Positions 10,391-23,312 of a DNA stretch of 64,000 nucleotides are shown here, piece after piece. The stretch's first letter is position 1. The number at the start of each line of letters is the position of its first letter. The position numbers and the translations under genes are program-made. The notes below the pieces were generated by a model. The model did no database searches. It was not told the origin of the DNA and saw nothing but the letters and a program-made list of their open reading frames with translations. This DNA is from Trichuris trichiura (Eukaryota; Nematoda; Enoplea; Trichinellida; Trichuridae), in NCBI GenBank assembly GCA_037903355.1, contig JBAJFE010000027.1, positions 310,001-374,000 on the forward strand. Direction: 5' to 3'.

Positions 10391-10434
10391 TTGGGGAGAA
10401 GGTGTTTATTCGGTAAGGGGTATATATAGCGCAT

Positions 10435-10555
10435 GGGTACAATGGGTGTTTGATTAGTTGGGTAGGGCGCAGCATTGGAATTTATTATTGGGCTGCGCCG
10501 ATTAATAAATTCCAATGCTGCGCCCTACCCAACTAATCAAACACCCATTGTACCC
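10435..10555. repeat. Perfect 52-bp palindrome, 17-nt loop
   Basis: The left arm 10435-10486 and right arm 10504-10555 are exact reverse complements over 52 bp, separated by 17 nt. The arms share no sequence with the ribozyme-bearing families. It could be the tip of a fold-back transposon or a recent inverted duplication. Confidence 0.95.
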
Positions 10556-10593
10556 AACAACTAAAGCTTGTTGAAAGACACTCCGTCTTTCGA

Positions 10594-10776
10594 AATGATG
10601 AATCATTTTGAAAATATAACTTTTTGGTACGGGATCATAGGTTTTCATGCTTGAAATTTTTTCGTACGGAGTTTGTCCCATTGAAAATACAAAAAGCTTT
10701 TAACTGAAGTCCGTTGCTTTTGGGCCGCGCGTGACCCGTCCTAAGCGGTATTAAAATTAATGCCTAATGATGAATC
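10594..10776 (-). mobile_element. PLE-derived short element, family B, with 11-bp direct repeats
   Basis: AATGATGAATC at 10594-10604 and 10766-10776 brackets a 161-bp unit. On the minus strand it starts with a ribozyme-like core (10711-10748). About 60 bp later come ATG and MKTYDPVPKSYIF, at its far end. This is a single-arm copy. Confidence 0.75.
10711..10748 (-). ncRNA. Hammerhead-like minimal ribozyme, copy 6
   Basis: Outer stem CCG/CGG, CTTAGGAC, hairpin GGGTC-ACGCGC-GGCCC, AAAAGCAA. Stem II is intact, but G of the GAAA core is lost, so it is probably inactive. Confidence 0.5.
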
Positions 10777-10799
10777 GTCTGCATCTACCACCTACCATT

Positions 10800-11884
10800 A
10801 GACCCTTTCTTGGGTTAGAAGTTCAACCTGGACATCTGTTTTTCCGACAGGAATTTCGTGTATGCAATAAGTGGCGGTGATTCCAGTAGCTTTAGGCATC
10901 CCAGAACATTCCACATGTTTTTGCTGATCACCGAATCACAGACGTTCGGATCATACAATATTTTTGTTGGACTTCATTCAAGACAGCTTCTCATCCGAAG
11001 CCGTCTACCGCCGCGATCGTGCTCAGATCAGTATCAGCACTAGCGCTGTCAGAGCTTTGTGCTTCATCAGACGTAGTCGCCATAACGGCGTTTATGACTC
11101 GTTTCTTATTCTGCGCGTTCACTTTCGCGCGGCTACCCTTCACGCATACAGCAGCCAAATGGTTCTCACCTCCACACGCGTAGCATTTCTTTCCTTCCGC
11201 TGCCCATGTTTGTCGGAGCCCGTGCGACGGATATCCGCAACAGATACACTCCAATAGATCCAACTGGCAAGAAGCATGCAAGTGGGTAGTATCCATTACC
11301 GCACTTCTGACATGACTGAGTGTTGTATTGTCAGCACAGTTTTGCAACTGAACCTGCTGAACGTCAGCCAAATCGAAACTTGTAAACGCGTCTTCGATCT
11401 GTTGCAAAGTAGCATCGTTCTCAGGAAACAGACGTAAGAGTTCCTATTGCCACTGTGCATTGTTGATGCCTATCACTATCTGGTCCCGAGGTCGCTCTGC
11501 CAGTAATATGCCGAATTTACAGCGACTTGTTAGGTCGCGAAGAGCGTTTGTAAACTGTGCTATCGATTCGTCATCGCGTCGGAAACGCTGAGAGAAGTGC
11601 AGCCGATCAACCATGACAGCGACACGTCGCCCATAGTTGATGCGCATCACAGACTTAAGATTGTCATACGACTGGTCATTCACTGGGTGCGGTTTGAAAT
11701 GGCTGGCGAGCAACCGAAGGTGTTCTTTTTCAAGATTCGACAGGAGCAGCCTACCTGGTGCCGCTTTTGTTCCCGCGCCGAACAGCAGCCGTGACACATC
11801 AAACTCACAATCATACTGTTGGACATAAAAGTTCTATTCCTCCACGGTTGGGTCGAATGCGTCGAAAGAGAATCGTTGCTATGC
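10800..11884 (-). pseudogene. Ty3/gypsy gag and protease remnant
   Basis: The minus strand from the ATG at about 11884 gives a gypsy gag: VSRLLFGAGTKA, LASHFKPHPV, HFSQRFRRDDESIAQF, FGILLAERPRDQIVIGI. A zinc knuckle KCYACGGENHLAAVC lies near 11170 (C-x2-C-x4-H-x4-C). A decayed protease-like stretch with WNVLGC follows at about 10880-10930. Stops interrupt at two codons near the start and one near 11444. Together with the RNase H/integrase remnant at 9.6 and 3.6-5.1 kb this may be one element that lost its reverse transcriptase to later repeat insertions. Confidence 0.7.
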
Positions 11885-13239
11885 CATTGTAATTTGCTTA
11901 AAGGTCATCCCACTCGCCAGATACGTAGCATTCAGAACGCAGTAGGTCGCTGCTGTTTATCAACAAGCTATCGTACCAAGCAGTAATAATGTGCAGGTCA
12001 TAGTAATGGCTACACTAGCTAAAGCAAAAGCTTGATTATTACAGAGTATGATGAGTGAAGTGGGAAACACTTGGCACAGTATAGATTTCATGAGCGAATG
12101 CGTTTCCTTCGCTATTGTTATCTACCTTTAAAACTTCGACGATAAAATTATCAATATTAAGTTCATGGAATTTAGTGTGGCCTGCACTCCCGAATTCTGC
12201 TGAATACGATGAGTCGACAGGTCGGACTGGCTGGACGAGCACTTTGGAGCACGGGTGTTTTCGCAGACCAATGGAGATATACCTAGTGGAAACATACCGT
12301 ATGCGAAGGGAGCCACGAGGAGGTATAGTAACGTGGTGTCGGCAAACCTGGCAGCGCCAGAACGAAAGCATTTTGGAGAACAAACCTTAGAAACATGAGT
12401 GACGAAACGTAATGGTTCCCGCTCGAGCGCAAACGGGGTTGTAGGATGGAGACACTCATGAGTCAGAAGTCTAACTCAGGGATGCAGGAGGTCTTTGACC
12501 CGTAAACCTTATGTTTATGCTTAGGCAAGGGCAGGAGAAGATGGCCGGCAAACGTATTGTTGCATTGCTCCTTAATCCGCATTTGACCTCTTTTGAAGTT
12601 ATCGCCTCAGCCGACGGAGGGGTGAATTTGGACTAGACCCTGGACGAGCACTTTTCTAGTCAATGCGAAAGCGCCTTAACTCATCTGCGCAATTAATTTT
12701 CTCTAGGCTGCTTGAATTGGCTTATCGCTTTTATGTCAATGCAGATATCTGGCAGCGAATAGTGAGTACTGCAGTGTAACGCAGTTCTGCGTCAGTACTA
12801 GGGCAGTTGAATTGTTCATCTTTCGTGGACGAACAGGTTAATAAGTAATTCGCTAGCGGTTTCTGAAGGCCATTTAAGCCTAAATCAAAACGAAGAAAAA
12901 CAACTGTGACGTTGATTATACTTTTTCCAGTTAAACCGAAAGTTACAACAACTGCCTTTGGCTACAGTTGGCTTGTTGCTCACATTATTCGTTGTTCAGG
13001 CCACTGTTGCTCATTGCTCTTCTTTGCAAACAGAATATTCACGAACAGTTCTTGAAGATCGCCTAAGCATAAACCAAACTTAAGAGAACTGAAACGTTTG
13101 TAGTACTGTTCCGATGAAGATGACTGCTTTGCTGTCCGGTGAAGAAAATGATAAATTTATTTGCCAACGTGATCTACCTTCGATGTACCCATCGCCCCTA
13201 TTCTACTGTGCTCTAGATCTGTTGAGGAATGCAAACTGG

Positions 13240-13240
<1 letters not shown>
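11885..13240. other. No host gene; one dispersed repeat copy
   Basis: 12500-12640 resembles 45320-45455: both contain a GCTTAGGC run, GGCAGGA, GGCCGGCA and a TTTGACCTC or CTTGACCTC segment leading into a GC-rich block. The ORFs around 12040-12390 overlap on both strands and look random. Confidence 0.4.

Positions 13241-13329
<89 letters not shown>
13241..13329. repeat. (CT)n microsatellite
   Basis: About 44 uninterrupted CT units. The serine/leucine ORF through it is an artefact. Confidence 0.98.
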
Positions 13330-13331
<2 letters not shown>

Positions 13332-14830
13332 CTGTCGTTTGCTGTAGCTGGTTGTGGTTTCTTTCGTTCGCTTTTCAGTGCGTTTAGTAAAGAGATGTTA
13401 TTGTTGTGGTTCTTCCTGTTGCTACAGTTCTCAAGTCAGCTCTGAATATCACAACAAGATCCTTTACTCGCTTAGATTTCGTGTTTTTCTTTCTCTGGCG
13501 GCCTTTTTCTCGACCTCGATTTCACAGTTGCTCCTTGAACCTTAGTTTCCTGAAAGTGAAGAATTTCATAGAAACACTATGCAAAGTGAAGGCAGGCCGA
13601 CTATATGCAGTCTCAGTGGTTCTACTTTTTAGCTTAGGTGTAGGAGACATGAGTAGCGTCTTAGCTACATTAAGTTTTGGTTTAGGCTTAGGTGGCCCAT
13701 TTGAACTGTTGAGGAACTCAGTTTACGTAGAAAAGCAACGAGCAACAGTAGCTTGGGTCTCCTATGATGGTGGCCCGCCGGAAGTAGAGGCGGCACCTTC
13801 AAAGGAGGTCAAGTGGGGATTATGACCTCACCGGAACATTGGCCTGTCTAATCGGATTAACGGTGTAGCGATGCGCACGACTGCGTATTATTGGAAGAAT
13901 GGAACACTGCCGACTATAACGATGTGTTTGACCATTCCTGCCATCTTCATACTGTAGGTCTGTCTGCCATCGTGTTCTGCCCTAGCCTAAGCATAAACCT
14001 GAACATAAGGTATGTTTCTTGGTTTAGATTTGGACGAGGGCAAAAAAGAGTGGTCGTCATTTGTTGTGTCTAATGAAGACACAACAAATAACGGACACGC
14101 TTGCCAGAATGGAACCTGCATTTCTCTGACGCTGGAGCGGCTGAGAGAAAACGTCTGAGTAACGCGTAAAGTGAAAGTACGCGAAAGTGAAAGTACGTGA
14201 AAGTAGTAAATCAGATGATAGTAACGCGCATAGACAAAATAACAGTAAAGAAAGTGCACATACCGTTCACCGGGGCAGAGAGGCCAGCGCAGGCGTCTTG
14301 TCTTTCGGTGACGTCGTCCTTCGTCGTCCACTGTGTCTTTCGCCGAAAAATAACGCATAACGAGCTTACGCCGTTTACCAAGACGTGATGCGGATCGGTC
14401 CGTTGACCTTCGACATTTTCTACGAATCACGAACCGAAGGCCAGCAGGCACCACTGTTGCTCCATTGTGTTCCCCGTGCCAGGAATCCATGCGCAGCTGT
14501 TTCATTTCCTCACATTCACTTTTTTCTATGGGTCAGTGACGAAATTCCAGGCTAAGGGGTCAGACAACGCAGAACGAGTTGTGCACCGTTTACCAAGACG
14601 CGACACGATCGGTCAGTTGACCTTCGATGTTTTTCACTCTTTTACAGGGGTCAGTAACAGAATTTCTCTGCAGAAATTCCGCGGGTCAGTAACTCAGCTA
14701 CTGCATGTGCCACTGATGCTTCATTGTGCTGCCGCGCCAACTACTGTGCACGTGTTCACTAAACCGGCCGATAACGTCCCTCCTTTTCTACTGCCGCTTC
14801 AACTTCCGCCGGGCCACTAACAGATGAGAT
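13330..14830. repeat. Dispersed GC-rich repeat family copies, no gene
   Basis: A block of the type GAAGTAGAGGCGGCA-CAAAGGAGGTCAAGTGGGG at about 13780-13815 (+) recurs inverted at about 14780-14818 and at 12580-12620 and 45405-45450, and in direct orientation at 20670-20715 and 20755-20785. I take it for the end of a MITE-like element. No coding similarity was seen in between. Confidence 0.4.
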
Positions 14831-14954
14831 CCGCTTGAGCAACGAATAATGTGAGCAACATGCTGGTTGTTTTTTCAGTTTCCACATAAACGAAAACAAA
14901 TGAATTTTTAACGCCGCTTTGAACTTCGTGTGCCTGTTTTTACGACGGAAGGAT

Positions 14955-15110
14955 ACAAAGCGCTTACTGTCATCAATAAACGGTCCTTTGAAGCCTTCGG
15001 AACTTTTCATGCTCTGAAGCTCCACTGACAACGGAGCATGAAAAGCTCCGGAAGCTTCGAAGGACCGTTTGTTGGTAAGTGCAAATAAACGCTTTGTACT
15101 CTTCCAAAAT
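14955..15110. mobile_element. Fold-back repeat, family C type
   Basis: Two inverted arms share GATACAAAGCG, AATAAACGGTCC and the CATGCTC-AGCTTC blocks, and meet at about 15022. The right arm contains a hammerhead-like core and the AAATAAACGC motif also seen after copies 1 and 11. No flanking duplication identified. Confidence 0.55.
15025..15057 (+). ncRNA. Hammerhead-like minimal ribozyme, copy 7
   Basis: CTGACAAC, hairpin GGAGC-ATGAAAA-GCTCC, GGAAGCTT. Stem II is perfect, but both core flanks carry one substitution. Confidence 0.45.
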
Positions 15111-16262
15111 AAAAATGCGCAGATGAAATTTCCATATTAAAAGTATTAAGGACATGACAGACATCTCAGTTGTGAGGCTTAGGTGGTCTGCAGAAGAATT
15201 GCTGTAGAATTGCTCGTCATTTACTCTATTTCTATGCCTCTTCATACTGTATCATTTGTTCCTGGACACTAATGACTGTACAGCTGTGTGAGTCACTTCG
15301 CGTGTATGTTGCGCGTTACGTTATGTCCTGTTGAGTCTCTAGTAAAGCGGCTTACAGACACATCATATTATTCGTCCGCGAAGAAGTAGGCCAGGAACTA
15401 TTAGTATTCATGTAGAATTGTGTGGAAACCACAGTGACGTAAACGCAGTAAATGGGGTCAAGCAGCATATATGAAATAAATAGTGCAGATTAACTTAGAA
15501 ACGTGTACCAACTGCTGGAAATGCTTGTCTAGTAGGAAACGACGTCAAAGTTTTAAATCTCGAACCTGCTTTCTATAAAGATTTTGCAGAGTTACAGTAC
15601 GCCTAGTAGGCACGAAATAGGAAAGATTCCGTAATTCAAGAACATCTCTGCAAATCACGGTTATTTTGCAGGACGTTATTTGTGGAAATTCGGAAAGGCT
15701 ACTGCTGGTACATTTCTTGCAAATCTGTACTACGCATTGTCCATTCCCCACATTTCATCCGAAATAACAAAACGGAAAGGTAAGGCCACAGTAACGAGCA
15801 AAAACTTTCATTCTTCAGTGATGAGTTTTTTCCTTCACTTAAATGTCTAAAATAGTGAGGCTACGCGTCTGTTGAACTGAAGGAGTAACTGGTAACTTAA
15901 GCCCATTTTATCACACAGTACCGCTCGTTCATTATCCTTTACTTGCGCACTGAACAGCAGTGCGCAAGAGTGCTCTTCGAATCGTAACAAAATTGGATAT
16001 TTTATACCATGTGGCTAAAGAGCGCCCGCTTTAGTGCAGGCGAAGAGTCACTACTGTTTTTCTTCCTAATGTTTTCCTTACTTTTACCAACGGGGATCTG
16101 CGTTGCTACTGAGCGAAATTTCAAATGATGTCGCAGTCACATGGCTGATTCATAAGAATTGTGCATGTATTTATATGCATATATATATGTATGCATATAC
16201 ATCTCTGAACACAATTGCATGTATTGCTATTACTGAAAGCTTGTTCCATGGATTTATACTTT
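15111..16262. other. No gene recognised
   Basis: AT-rich intergenic sequence, with no supported ORF, RNA or element ends. Confidence 0.4.
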
Positions 16263-16425
16263 GGCTATCCTCGTTGTTCCTCTGGTTCACGGGTTTGGCC
16301 TGTTGGATGTATCTGTAAGTAAACTTCAACATGCCCCACCAACGAATGGATGAGCAAATTATTAGAGAAATTACAGAAATCCCAACACCTTGTGTTACCA
16401 CCTTGAGAAATTACAGGCTATCCTC
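16263..16425 (-). mobile_element. PLE-derived short element, family A single arm, 10-bp direct repeats
   Basis: GGCTATCCTC at 16263-16272 and 16416-16425 encloses 143 bp containing the family A leader (TTGCTCATCCATTCGTTGG and CTTACAGATACATCCAACAG on the minus strand). There is no ribozyme core and no start peptide. Confidence 0.7.
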
Positions 16426-18840
16426 AATATTAAACATATAGAGTCTTCGTTTAACTTCTGCAGTGATTTTTAACTTAATCCAGTGCGACGAAATCGTTAC
16501 GTGATTCTGTTTTCTGTGAAATTCTATTGAGTGAACTGGAATGAACTTGTGGCGTCGGCTTTTGCTTTACGTATTAAATGTTGGATGTTTGCAACGGGAC
16601 GAAGTTTCGTTGTGGATGTTTTCGCGGGCCCTTCTTGTTTATCGCAAGTGACGATTTGTGAACAAATGTGCTATCCAAGCTTGCAAGACCAGTTGTCAGG
16701 AAAAACTACAGAATGTAAATAACTGTGCTTTCGAAGTGGGCTATTTTCATCGCCAACAAGTGGAAAGAATGTCCGTCTGTAATTTAACAGGCCGCGAAGC
16801 TTTCTAGATACGCCTTATTTTGGCTTCAGAATCGGAGAGTGCTGTTGACCTGTTTGACGTCATGGAGGCCCTGCATAAAGGCAATTTACTCACGACATTA
16901 TTCACGAACTTAACATACGATTAGGTTGTGCTGAAGTAGTAAAGCCTTCAGACGATAAGTTAACAGGTCGAAGTACAGCGTGCTGTCCTCACAGTTTGAT
17001 CTCTTGACACTCTTTCTCATCGACTGTGGTTTAGTGTACAAATTGCCGTTGTACATTATGCAAAACATTCTTTGAGAGTGGCTTGTTGCTGGTGATCAGC
17101 TGGAGAGTTTTCCCGCACTGTGTAGCGTACATGTCTATAAAATTTGTACACTGGTAAGTTTGCTAATGACATTGCTGCTCGAAATTGTGTCTGTATCAGT
17201 GCAATGTGATGTGAAAAATAAGGCAAAGCTGTATTGTACGGCCGCGTAAAAGGCTTCATCAGTACGTACGGATTAACAGCCCATGTAGTTACAAATGTTT
17301 ATTTATAAACAGTACCTTGACATTTAACCTTAATGACAGGATATGGGCTGTTCATCGTGAGTACTAGTGAAGTATACTGTCTTATTGATGGTAGCTAGTT
17401 ATTTGCGGGACTTCTGTTTTGAAAAGTACAAAGCAGTTATTTCTATTGGCTTGGTCTATATCTAGTAAGTTTACTGCTTCCTATGTTCGAGCTTGGCTCC
17501 GCAGCCCATCAAATCGCATAAGTGGTTACGCGAAGGCTTATTTCCTTTGATTAGACATGCGATTATCATTATTAACGCAATATATTGCTAGTAATCCGTT
17601 CAGGCTTTCGCAGACGCGATTCCTTCTGATCCGTTCAACTGGTAGTTCAGCAGGTAACACAAGGTGTTGGGAGAAAGTGTTTACCTCATCCGACTATTTT
17701 CGTCTGCGTCCAGTGCGTTGCGTTTGCAAATTTTTAAAAGTCCAAGATGCAACCAAACTCCGTTGTTTTAATCGTGACTCATGTACGGATGACTATAGTG
17801 CAGCTATGCAGTTTTCGTGAAGGCTTAGTGTTCCCTTGCTTTTTTCTTATTTTTTGATGAGATTGATCTTGACCTTGCTTTTGTAACGAGCTATCTGCAA
17901 TTTAACTATGAAAGCCAATTTGAATCTATTAACAAAACAGACGGGAACCGTGTCTTCATTTCGAAGTAAAACGATGTATCCAACCAGCGTATTTGTTTAA
18001 CAGAAAATTATATCAGATTCACTTTGCAACTTTGAACTTTTTAATCAGGTTAGCAGAAGCGCCCACTCGATTAAAAGTTCAGTCTCGAGTTGCTGCTCAG
18101 GCAGAAACTTAAGGAAGGAAAGAAACTAGAAAGTTTGTTTGTGACACTTAAACTTTTCCGGCTATCAGATGCTCCCAAAATATTGAACAGCAGATACAGT
18201 GATTTGATAACAGTAACAGTAATTGGTGTCCAAATGAGCTTTTAGTTGCATGTACAATATTTTTCACGAAAGAACTGTCATGAAACCAAACTCTGGTTTT
18301 ACTCAACTCAAATGGCGGCTAGTAACTGATGACAGCAGTTAAAGAGATGGGGCACTAAAGATAGCGGGCGTTCATTAGCTCGACAGTAAGGAATGATTAC
18401 AATCAGCGTGTACAGGTACGATGAGGCATAAGAGACGCTGAAACGGCAGCCAGCATAGAACAAGAATAATACCTGCAAAACTGAAATTCGATTTTATTTC
18501 TAACCATCTAAAGAAGGCCCATTATGAGAACAATGAAATACAGCTATCGGCAGTTGGGATGTCGATGGTTCATCGAAAGCGAAGGACGAAGAAATTAATA
18601 AAAGGATAGATTTTAATGAGACGGCAGGTTTTCGAGAGTAAGATATTGGTAAGAGAGTAAGATTCTGGTACATAATTGTTACCTTGAAGATAGAAATTTT
18701 TGGCTTGTTGGTAGGGACCAGTTTTTCTATTACAAATGGAGCAGTTTTTTGATACGTCATGACCTACAAAGCTTCCACTATACGGGCATACCTTGTTTCA
18801 TTGCGGAATCTGTTCAGGAGCATTGTCGTAAACGAGTCAG
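16426..18840. other. No gene recognised
   Basis: About 2.4 kb without a recognisable gene, RNA or transposon domain. ORFs are short and unrelated to families I know. Confidence 0.4.
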
Positions 18841-18849
18841 GCCTACTGT

Positions 18850-20450
18850 TTGCTTTTTCAATGTAACAAAAAGTATTGTTCGCACTATACTGCGGTTGGA
18901 AATGGTCTGCTGAATCTGCATCGACATCATGCCAAAAAAGTTCGCCAACGATACTGTAAACATCTTTATTGCAAGAGATACCAATGGTCAGCTGAGCCTT
19001 CAGTGTCTCGTAATATTTTTGCTGATATCAATTCTTGCTTCGACGTTGATGACTGCTCAGTGTCTGAGGCCGTAACTGCTGAAGGATTTCGTGACTGCCG
19101 CAACCTGGTTAAATAAGGTAACAATGAAGTTTTCCGCACTGACTGGCTTTTCCTTCCGTGAAGGATTTTTCTGTAGCACGCAGTTTGCAGCATTTTGCAA
19201 ATGTTGCAACTTTTTTCGAAATTGATGTCGATCTTCTCGGACGCTACTGCTGCTTTATCAACTAAGTCAACGTAAAACCGTCAGCCCTTTGTCATCGTTT
19301 CAGCGGTGTTCACTGGAACCTCTTGTCGTAGATTCCATCTGAAGGAATCTACAACTCCTACGATCTAGGACATCTCTGTTCAATAATAAGAAGCAACTCT
19401 TTCATAAAAACCATACCACGAGATTGCAGCACTCATTTACATCCTCAGGCTCCACTCATGGTTCCAGTTTTCTATATGCTTTATACTACCTCTGCAGTCA
19501 TTTCCCCTGCTGAACCATCTAATCGTCCAGAGTCATCTAGAAAAATGGATATTAACTTCTTCCAAACATCTTGTAATGTTGACATTTTAATTTCATCCCA
19601 CGGATTACGAACATTCTTAATGGTGTACAGAATCGTGAATCCTTTCCAGAAGTTTTTCAGTTTACTTTGTCCAGAGCTATCGAAGAATCCACGTCTATTG
19701 TCAGTCTGCCCCTACAGAATTAATTTCTTGAATAGTAAGATTCAAAAGTCCAGATAACTCTTTGATTTACGGCCTGCAGAATAAGCGTTGTATTAGCTAG
19801 TAAGTAAAAAACATTAATGTCGCTGCAAATATTCACCAGAGTTCTTCGGCAGCAAGATGCACTGTCAATGATCAGTAGTATTTTGAAAGACTTTTTTTCC
19901 TGTACAGTAGTTCTGAACAGCGGGTTTAAAATAATAAAGCCAGTTTTGAAAAGACGCTATAATCCAGAAAGTCTGACTCCATTTGTAATGCACGGGCAGG
20001 GTAGACTTAACATAATTTCTAAGCGCTCGAGGATTTTTGGAATGGTGAATGAGCGTTAGCTTCAACTTAAAATCGCCAGCCGCGTTGACTCCTAACAAGA
20101 GAGAGCCTGTCTTTTGAAGCTTTGAAGCCAGGCATTGACGGTTCTTCTCTGGCTAAGAAAATCCTGTTGGGCATTTTCTTCCAAAACAGTTCTGTTTCGT
20201 GCGCATAGAAAATCTGCTGTTCAAGGTTCAATCTTTATTATCTTAGCTAAATCTTTTCTAGACCTTGCTGGAGCTTCTAAATGAGCACTAGCTGCTCCTC
20301 TTTGCAATTCTATACTGTGCAGATGACTTCTTTCTTAAGCCTCATGAAATAACCTCTGCTGGCCACAAACATTTCTTCTGCACTTTCGTCACTTCTTTCA
20401 GTCTTCATGGAATTGAAGAGATGTAGGTTTTTTATCTGAATTGTACTTTG
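18850..20450 (-). pseudogene. Tigger (pogo-group) DDE transposase remnant
   Basis: The minus strand follows the order of Tigger/TIGD1-type transposases. QQIFYAHETELFWKKMP appears about 20200, then FLAREEPSMPGFKAS and LLGVNAAGDFKLKLTLIHH (about 20090), HSKNPRALRNYVKSTLP, KNFWKGFTILYTIKN (about 19650), ISTLQ-like DVWKKLI, and the tail ACYRKILHGRKSQSVRKTSLL (as two parts near 19190). Stops and gaps occur throughout. The N-terminal helix-turn-helix half is missing; such a half, without the DDE part, is found at 55.6-56.4 kb. The enzyme would cut and paste at TA sites. Confidence 0.8.
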
Positions 20451-20479
20451 ACCTAAGGAAGGTTGTGCCTAGTTTGTTC

Positions 20480-21535
20480 TTCTATCCCATGGGTTCTGAA
20501 AGTGGGCGATATCGCCCCCTGTGGGGCGATGAGGAAGTACAGAGGGGCGATGGGAACCTCGTGCGGGGGCGTTGGGAATCACATAAGAAGAACTCTGGCA
20601 GAATTATCCCTAGAGCAGGAGGGCCCTCAAGGAGACCTTCGTAAGAAGGGTCTTTCTTAACTCGCCCTCACTAGAAGTGGCGGCGGCAACTGCAAAGGAA
20701 GCCAAGTGGGGTTGGAGGGCGCAATGGAACAGTGGCGTTTTTCTTAGCTCAACTCCCCCAGAAGTGGAGGCGGCAAATTCAAAAGCATTATGGAACAAGA
20801 AGCGGCAAGTTATGGGCTCCTGTAGAAAACTTGTTTATTGCGTTTCCATAATCTTATCTAGCGGAATGCGGATTCAGCACGGTTACGGAGCTGTTAAGCA
20901 GCAAGAGAAGTCGGCTAGATATAGTGAATCGAGGCAACCTTAGACTGATGATGACAAAGACGCAGCCAAATGTAGACACCTTGCTCTTACTGCATCAGGC
21001 ACACCTGTCACAGTAAGTAGTTTCCGTTCACGTGCAGTCGCAAACTTGCGTTATAGTTTCTTTTGCATCTTTTCGCTTAAGCGTTTTCACTTCAATCTGG
21101 TTTGTTGTCACTACAATTCTGTTTGGTGTGGGTAAAAGGACAAATTGACGCACATTGTTTTTTTTTCGGGAAAGGCTAATGAATGCTTCTTGCTTATGTG
21201 ACTTTATGTTCTGAAGAAAGTGAGAGAAGATGAAAGACAAGCAGAAATTTTCCCATCATAAAATGGTTGGTGGAAAAGCAGGAGTGATATAGTACGTCTA
21301 CCACGTGACGAAGAGTAAAAATCTTTTCTGCAAACTTTTCTCTTGAGTAGTGGTGTTGCAAAGATTTTCCCACCGGGCGCGACGGAGGCCCACCGGCCTC
21401 CCGGCTACGCCACGTCCTACCCTCCAGCCAATCAGCAGACCCAAAATTGACCAATCAGAAGTGGGGGGCACTAGCACTCGGGAACGTTCACAGGGGGGCG
21501 ATGGAGCGAAAAGTTTGAGAACCTATGTTCTATCC
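20480..21535. mobile_element. Non-autonomous hAT element (MITE) with 8-bp duplication TTCTATCC
   Basis: TTCTATCC at 20480-20487 and 21528-21535 flanks a 1040-bp unit (20488-21527). Its ends are inverted: CATGGGTTCTGAAA on the left, and CATAGGTTCTCAAA read inward from the right. Both continue into a CATCGCCCCC or ATCGCCCCC stretch. Eight-bp duplications and such ends are typical of hAT. No transposase inside. Confidence 0.85.
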
Positions 21536-23312
21536 ATACTAGAAGGATTTTTTTCATGTTAGCAGTAAGGCTATTTCGCTTTCTTGTTTTACGTGCGTTC
21601 ATCGGAGTAGCACTTTTAATTTCGTCTAAGAACTGTTTTTTGTGGTTTGACCACTTGATTAACTATTTGGCGCGAGTGGTCTAATCTTTGATCTGTCTCA
21701 GCGTTCGACATGCTCTTTTCGCTAAGCTTGATTATTTTTAACTTTTGATTTAATATGAGGGATTTGCGGCACCCTTAACTTGAAGGCTTAGGGGCCATTA
21801 TGCTTACTACACTTGGAGTGCGTTGAATTTCCGTATAAAACGAATCTTCACCATTGATGGAAAATAGCATTTATAATGAAAGAAATGATCAACCAAGAAA
21901 CTTATCCATGGACAATTATCAGTAAAAGTCTAGAATACTAGTTAGGCATACTTTAATGACTGCTACTCCTGGTAAACAACTATTTTGCCTTCGCTGAACT
22001 GATAATCTGTAGGTCATGACGATATAAACTGTGAGCTGAAATAGAGAAATGCAGCGTTTCTAGGAATAAAATACTCAGATTATGACGGTTGCGCGGCGGC
22101 AGCACGTTAACCAGTGCTATTCATTTTGCATATATGGTTAGAGGTTACTGCACTACCTGACGCAGTTGAAGAGCTCCCTCTGATGAATTAGTTTTTTATG
22201 TCATAAGGGAGCCTACGTTACCCAAGACTACCAAAAATGGGAATGGAATCTCGCATCATATCTATCGCTAGTTTTCTGCTGCGCAACTTGTCCTAATTGG
22301 CACACCGCAATTATGGCAAAGTGCAATAAAGCGAGGTATTGTACTGTATTCATGGTTCTGAGTTTTTCAGGCGCTGAGGACGTTCACAAATGTATTTCAA
22401 ATGCTTGTAAATTTCGATAAATTAAGAACGACTTGATTTGTAAAATAGAGGCCACAAAATTATTAATATTAATTATCCTTAATCAGTAGCATTATCTTAT
22501 CACGGCTTCATTATTCAGAATATTTTCTCCCTTTCGCGCTTAAGCGAGAAATTTCTCCTTGCTCTTCCCTGAATTCCTAGTTTCCAATACTTGAGACATA
22601 ACCTATAATTTCGATTTCATGTAACGAGACGTCTCAGGAGCGCACCTGTCGCCTTACAGACCATGCGCATTTCGGGTGGATTTCGTTTTCAGCTCATTTT
22701 CTTTGTTTAATATAATGCTTTGTTTTCTTTTCTTCTAACGGGAGTTCAGAAATTTTGTTCTAATCTTTTTGTAGCGGAATTTTCAGCCCGTTTTTAATGA
22801 ACGCTTATGCAATAAACGCGAATACTTTGTTTCAAACGCGTCGGTTACTTGTTAATGGCTTTATACCGTTTTGCTTAGGCTGCATTTGTGCTCTAAATGC
22901 TCTCATCGAAATATGCAAAACTGCGCAGCTAAAATAGTTGATCAATTAAGTATGGTCCTGCTCGAAATGAAATTACTACATGTTTTAACCTTGAAGCTCA
23001 CCGTAGTTCAAAAGTGGTCATGTGTGCGTGTTCATACGTGTTTCGTCTGCTTGTCTTGCTTCTGGTGGTCTATTTACAGACAATCTTCCTTTCCGTTTTT
23101 TCTTAAATTCAATCTAACTTTTCTAATCATACCAGAAAGGCCGTTGTTCTGAATTATGATTAGAAGGGAAGCTGAGTCCTGTTTGTTTTAGCAGAAGAGT
23201 CTTTTATGAGCATATGGTCAAATGTGTACATGTCAGATAGAGATAATAAAGTCAGTCGTGGCACCAGATAGGGAGGAATTTATCGTTCGGCTTAGCAAAT
23301 TGGCAGGCAACC
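21536..23312. other. No gene recognised; upstream region of ENDOU
   Basis: AT-rich, no recognisable coding sequence or element ends. The last few hundred bases presumably hold the ENDOU promoter, but I cannot point to a defined site. Confidence 0.4.

Noticed and set aside
13114..13347. ORF with a long Leu-Ser repeat
   Set aside because: It is read through the (CT)n microsatellite; no real protein signal.
16103..16401. Overlapping AT-rich ORFs on both strands
   Set aside because: Low complexity (TATATGCATA runs) and overlap with a PLE-derived repeat; no family.
17557..17820. 87-codon ORF
   Set aside because: No family, neighbours or codon pattern to support it.
18500..18760. Minus-strand ORF behind the Tigger remnant
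   Set aside because: Could be the 3' region of the element; no motif that supports a separate gene.
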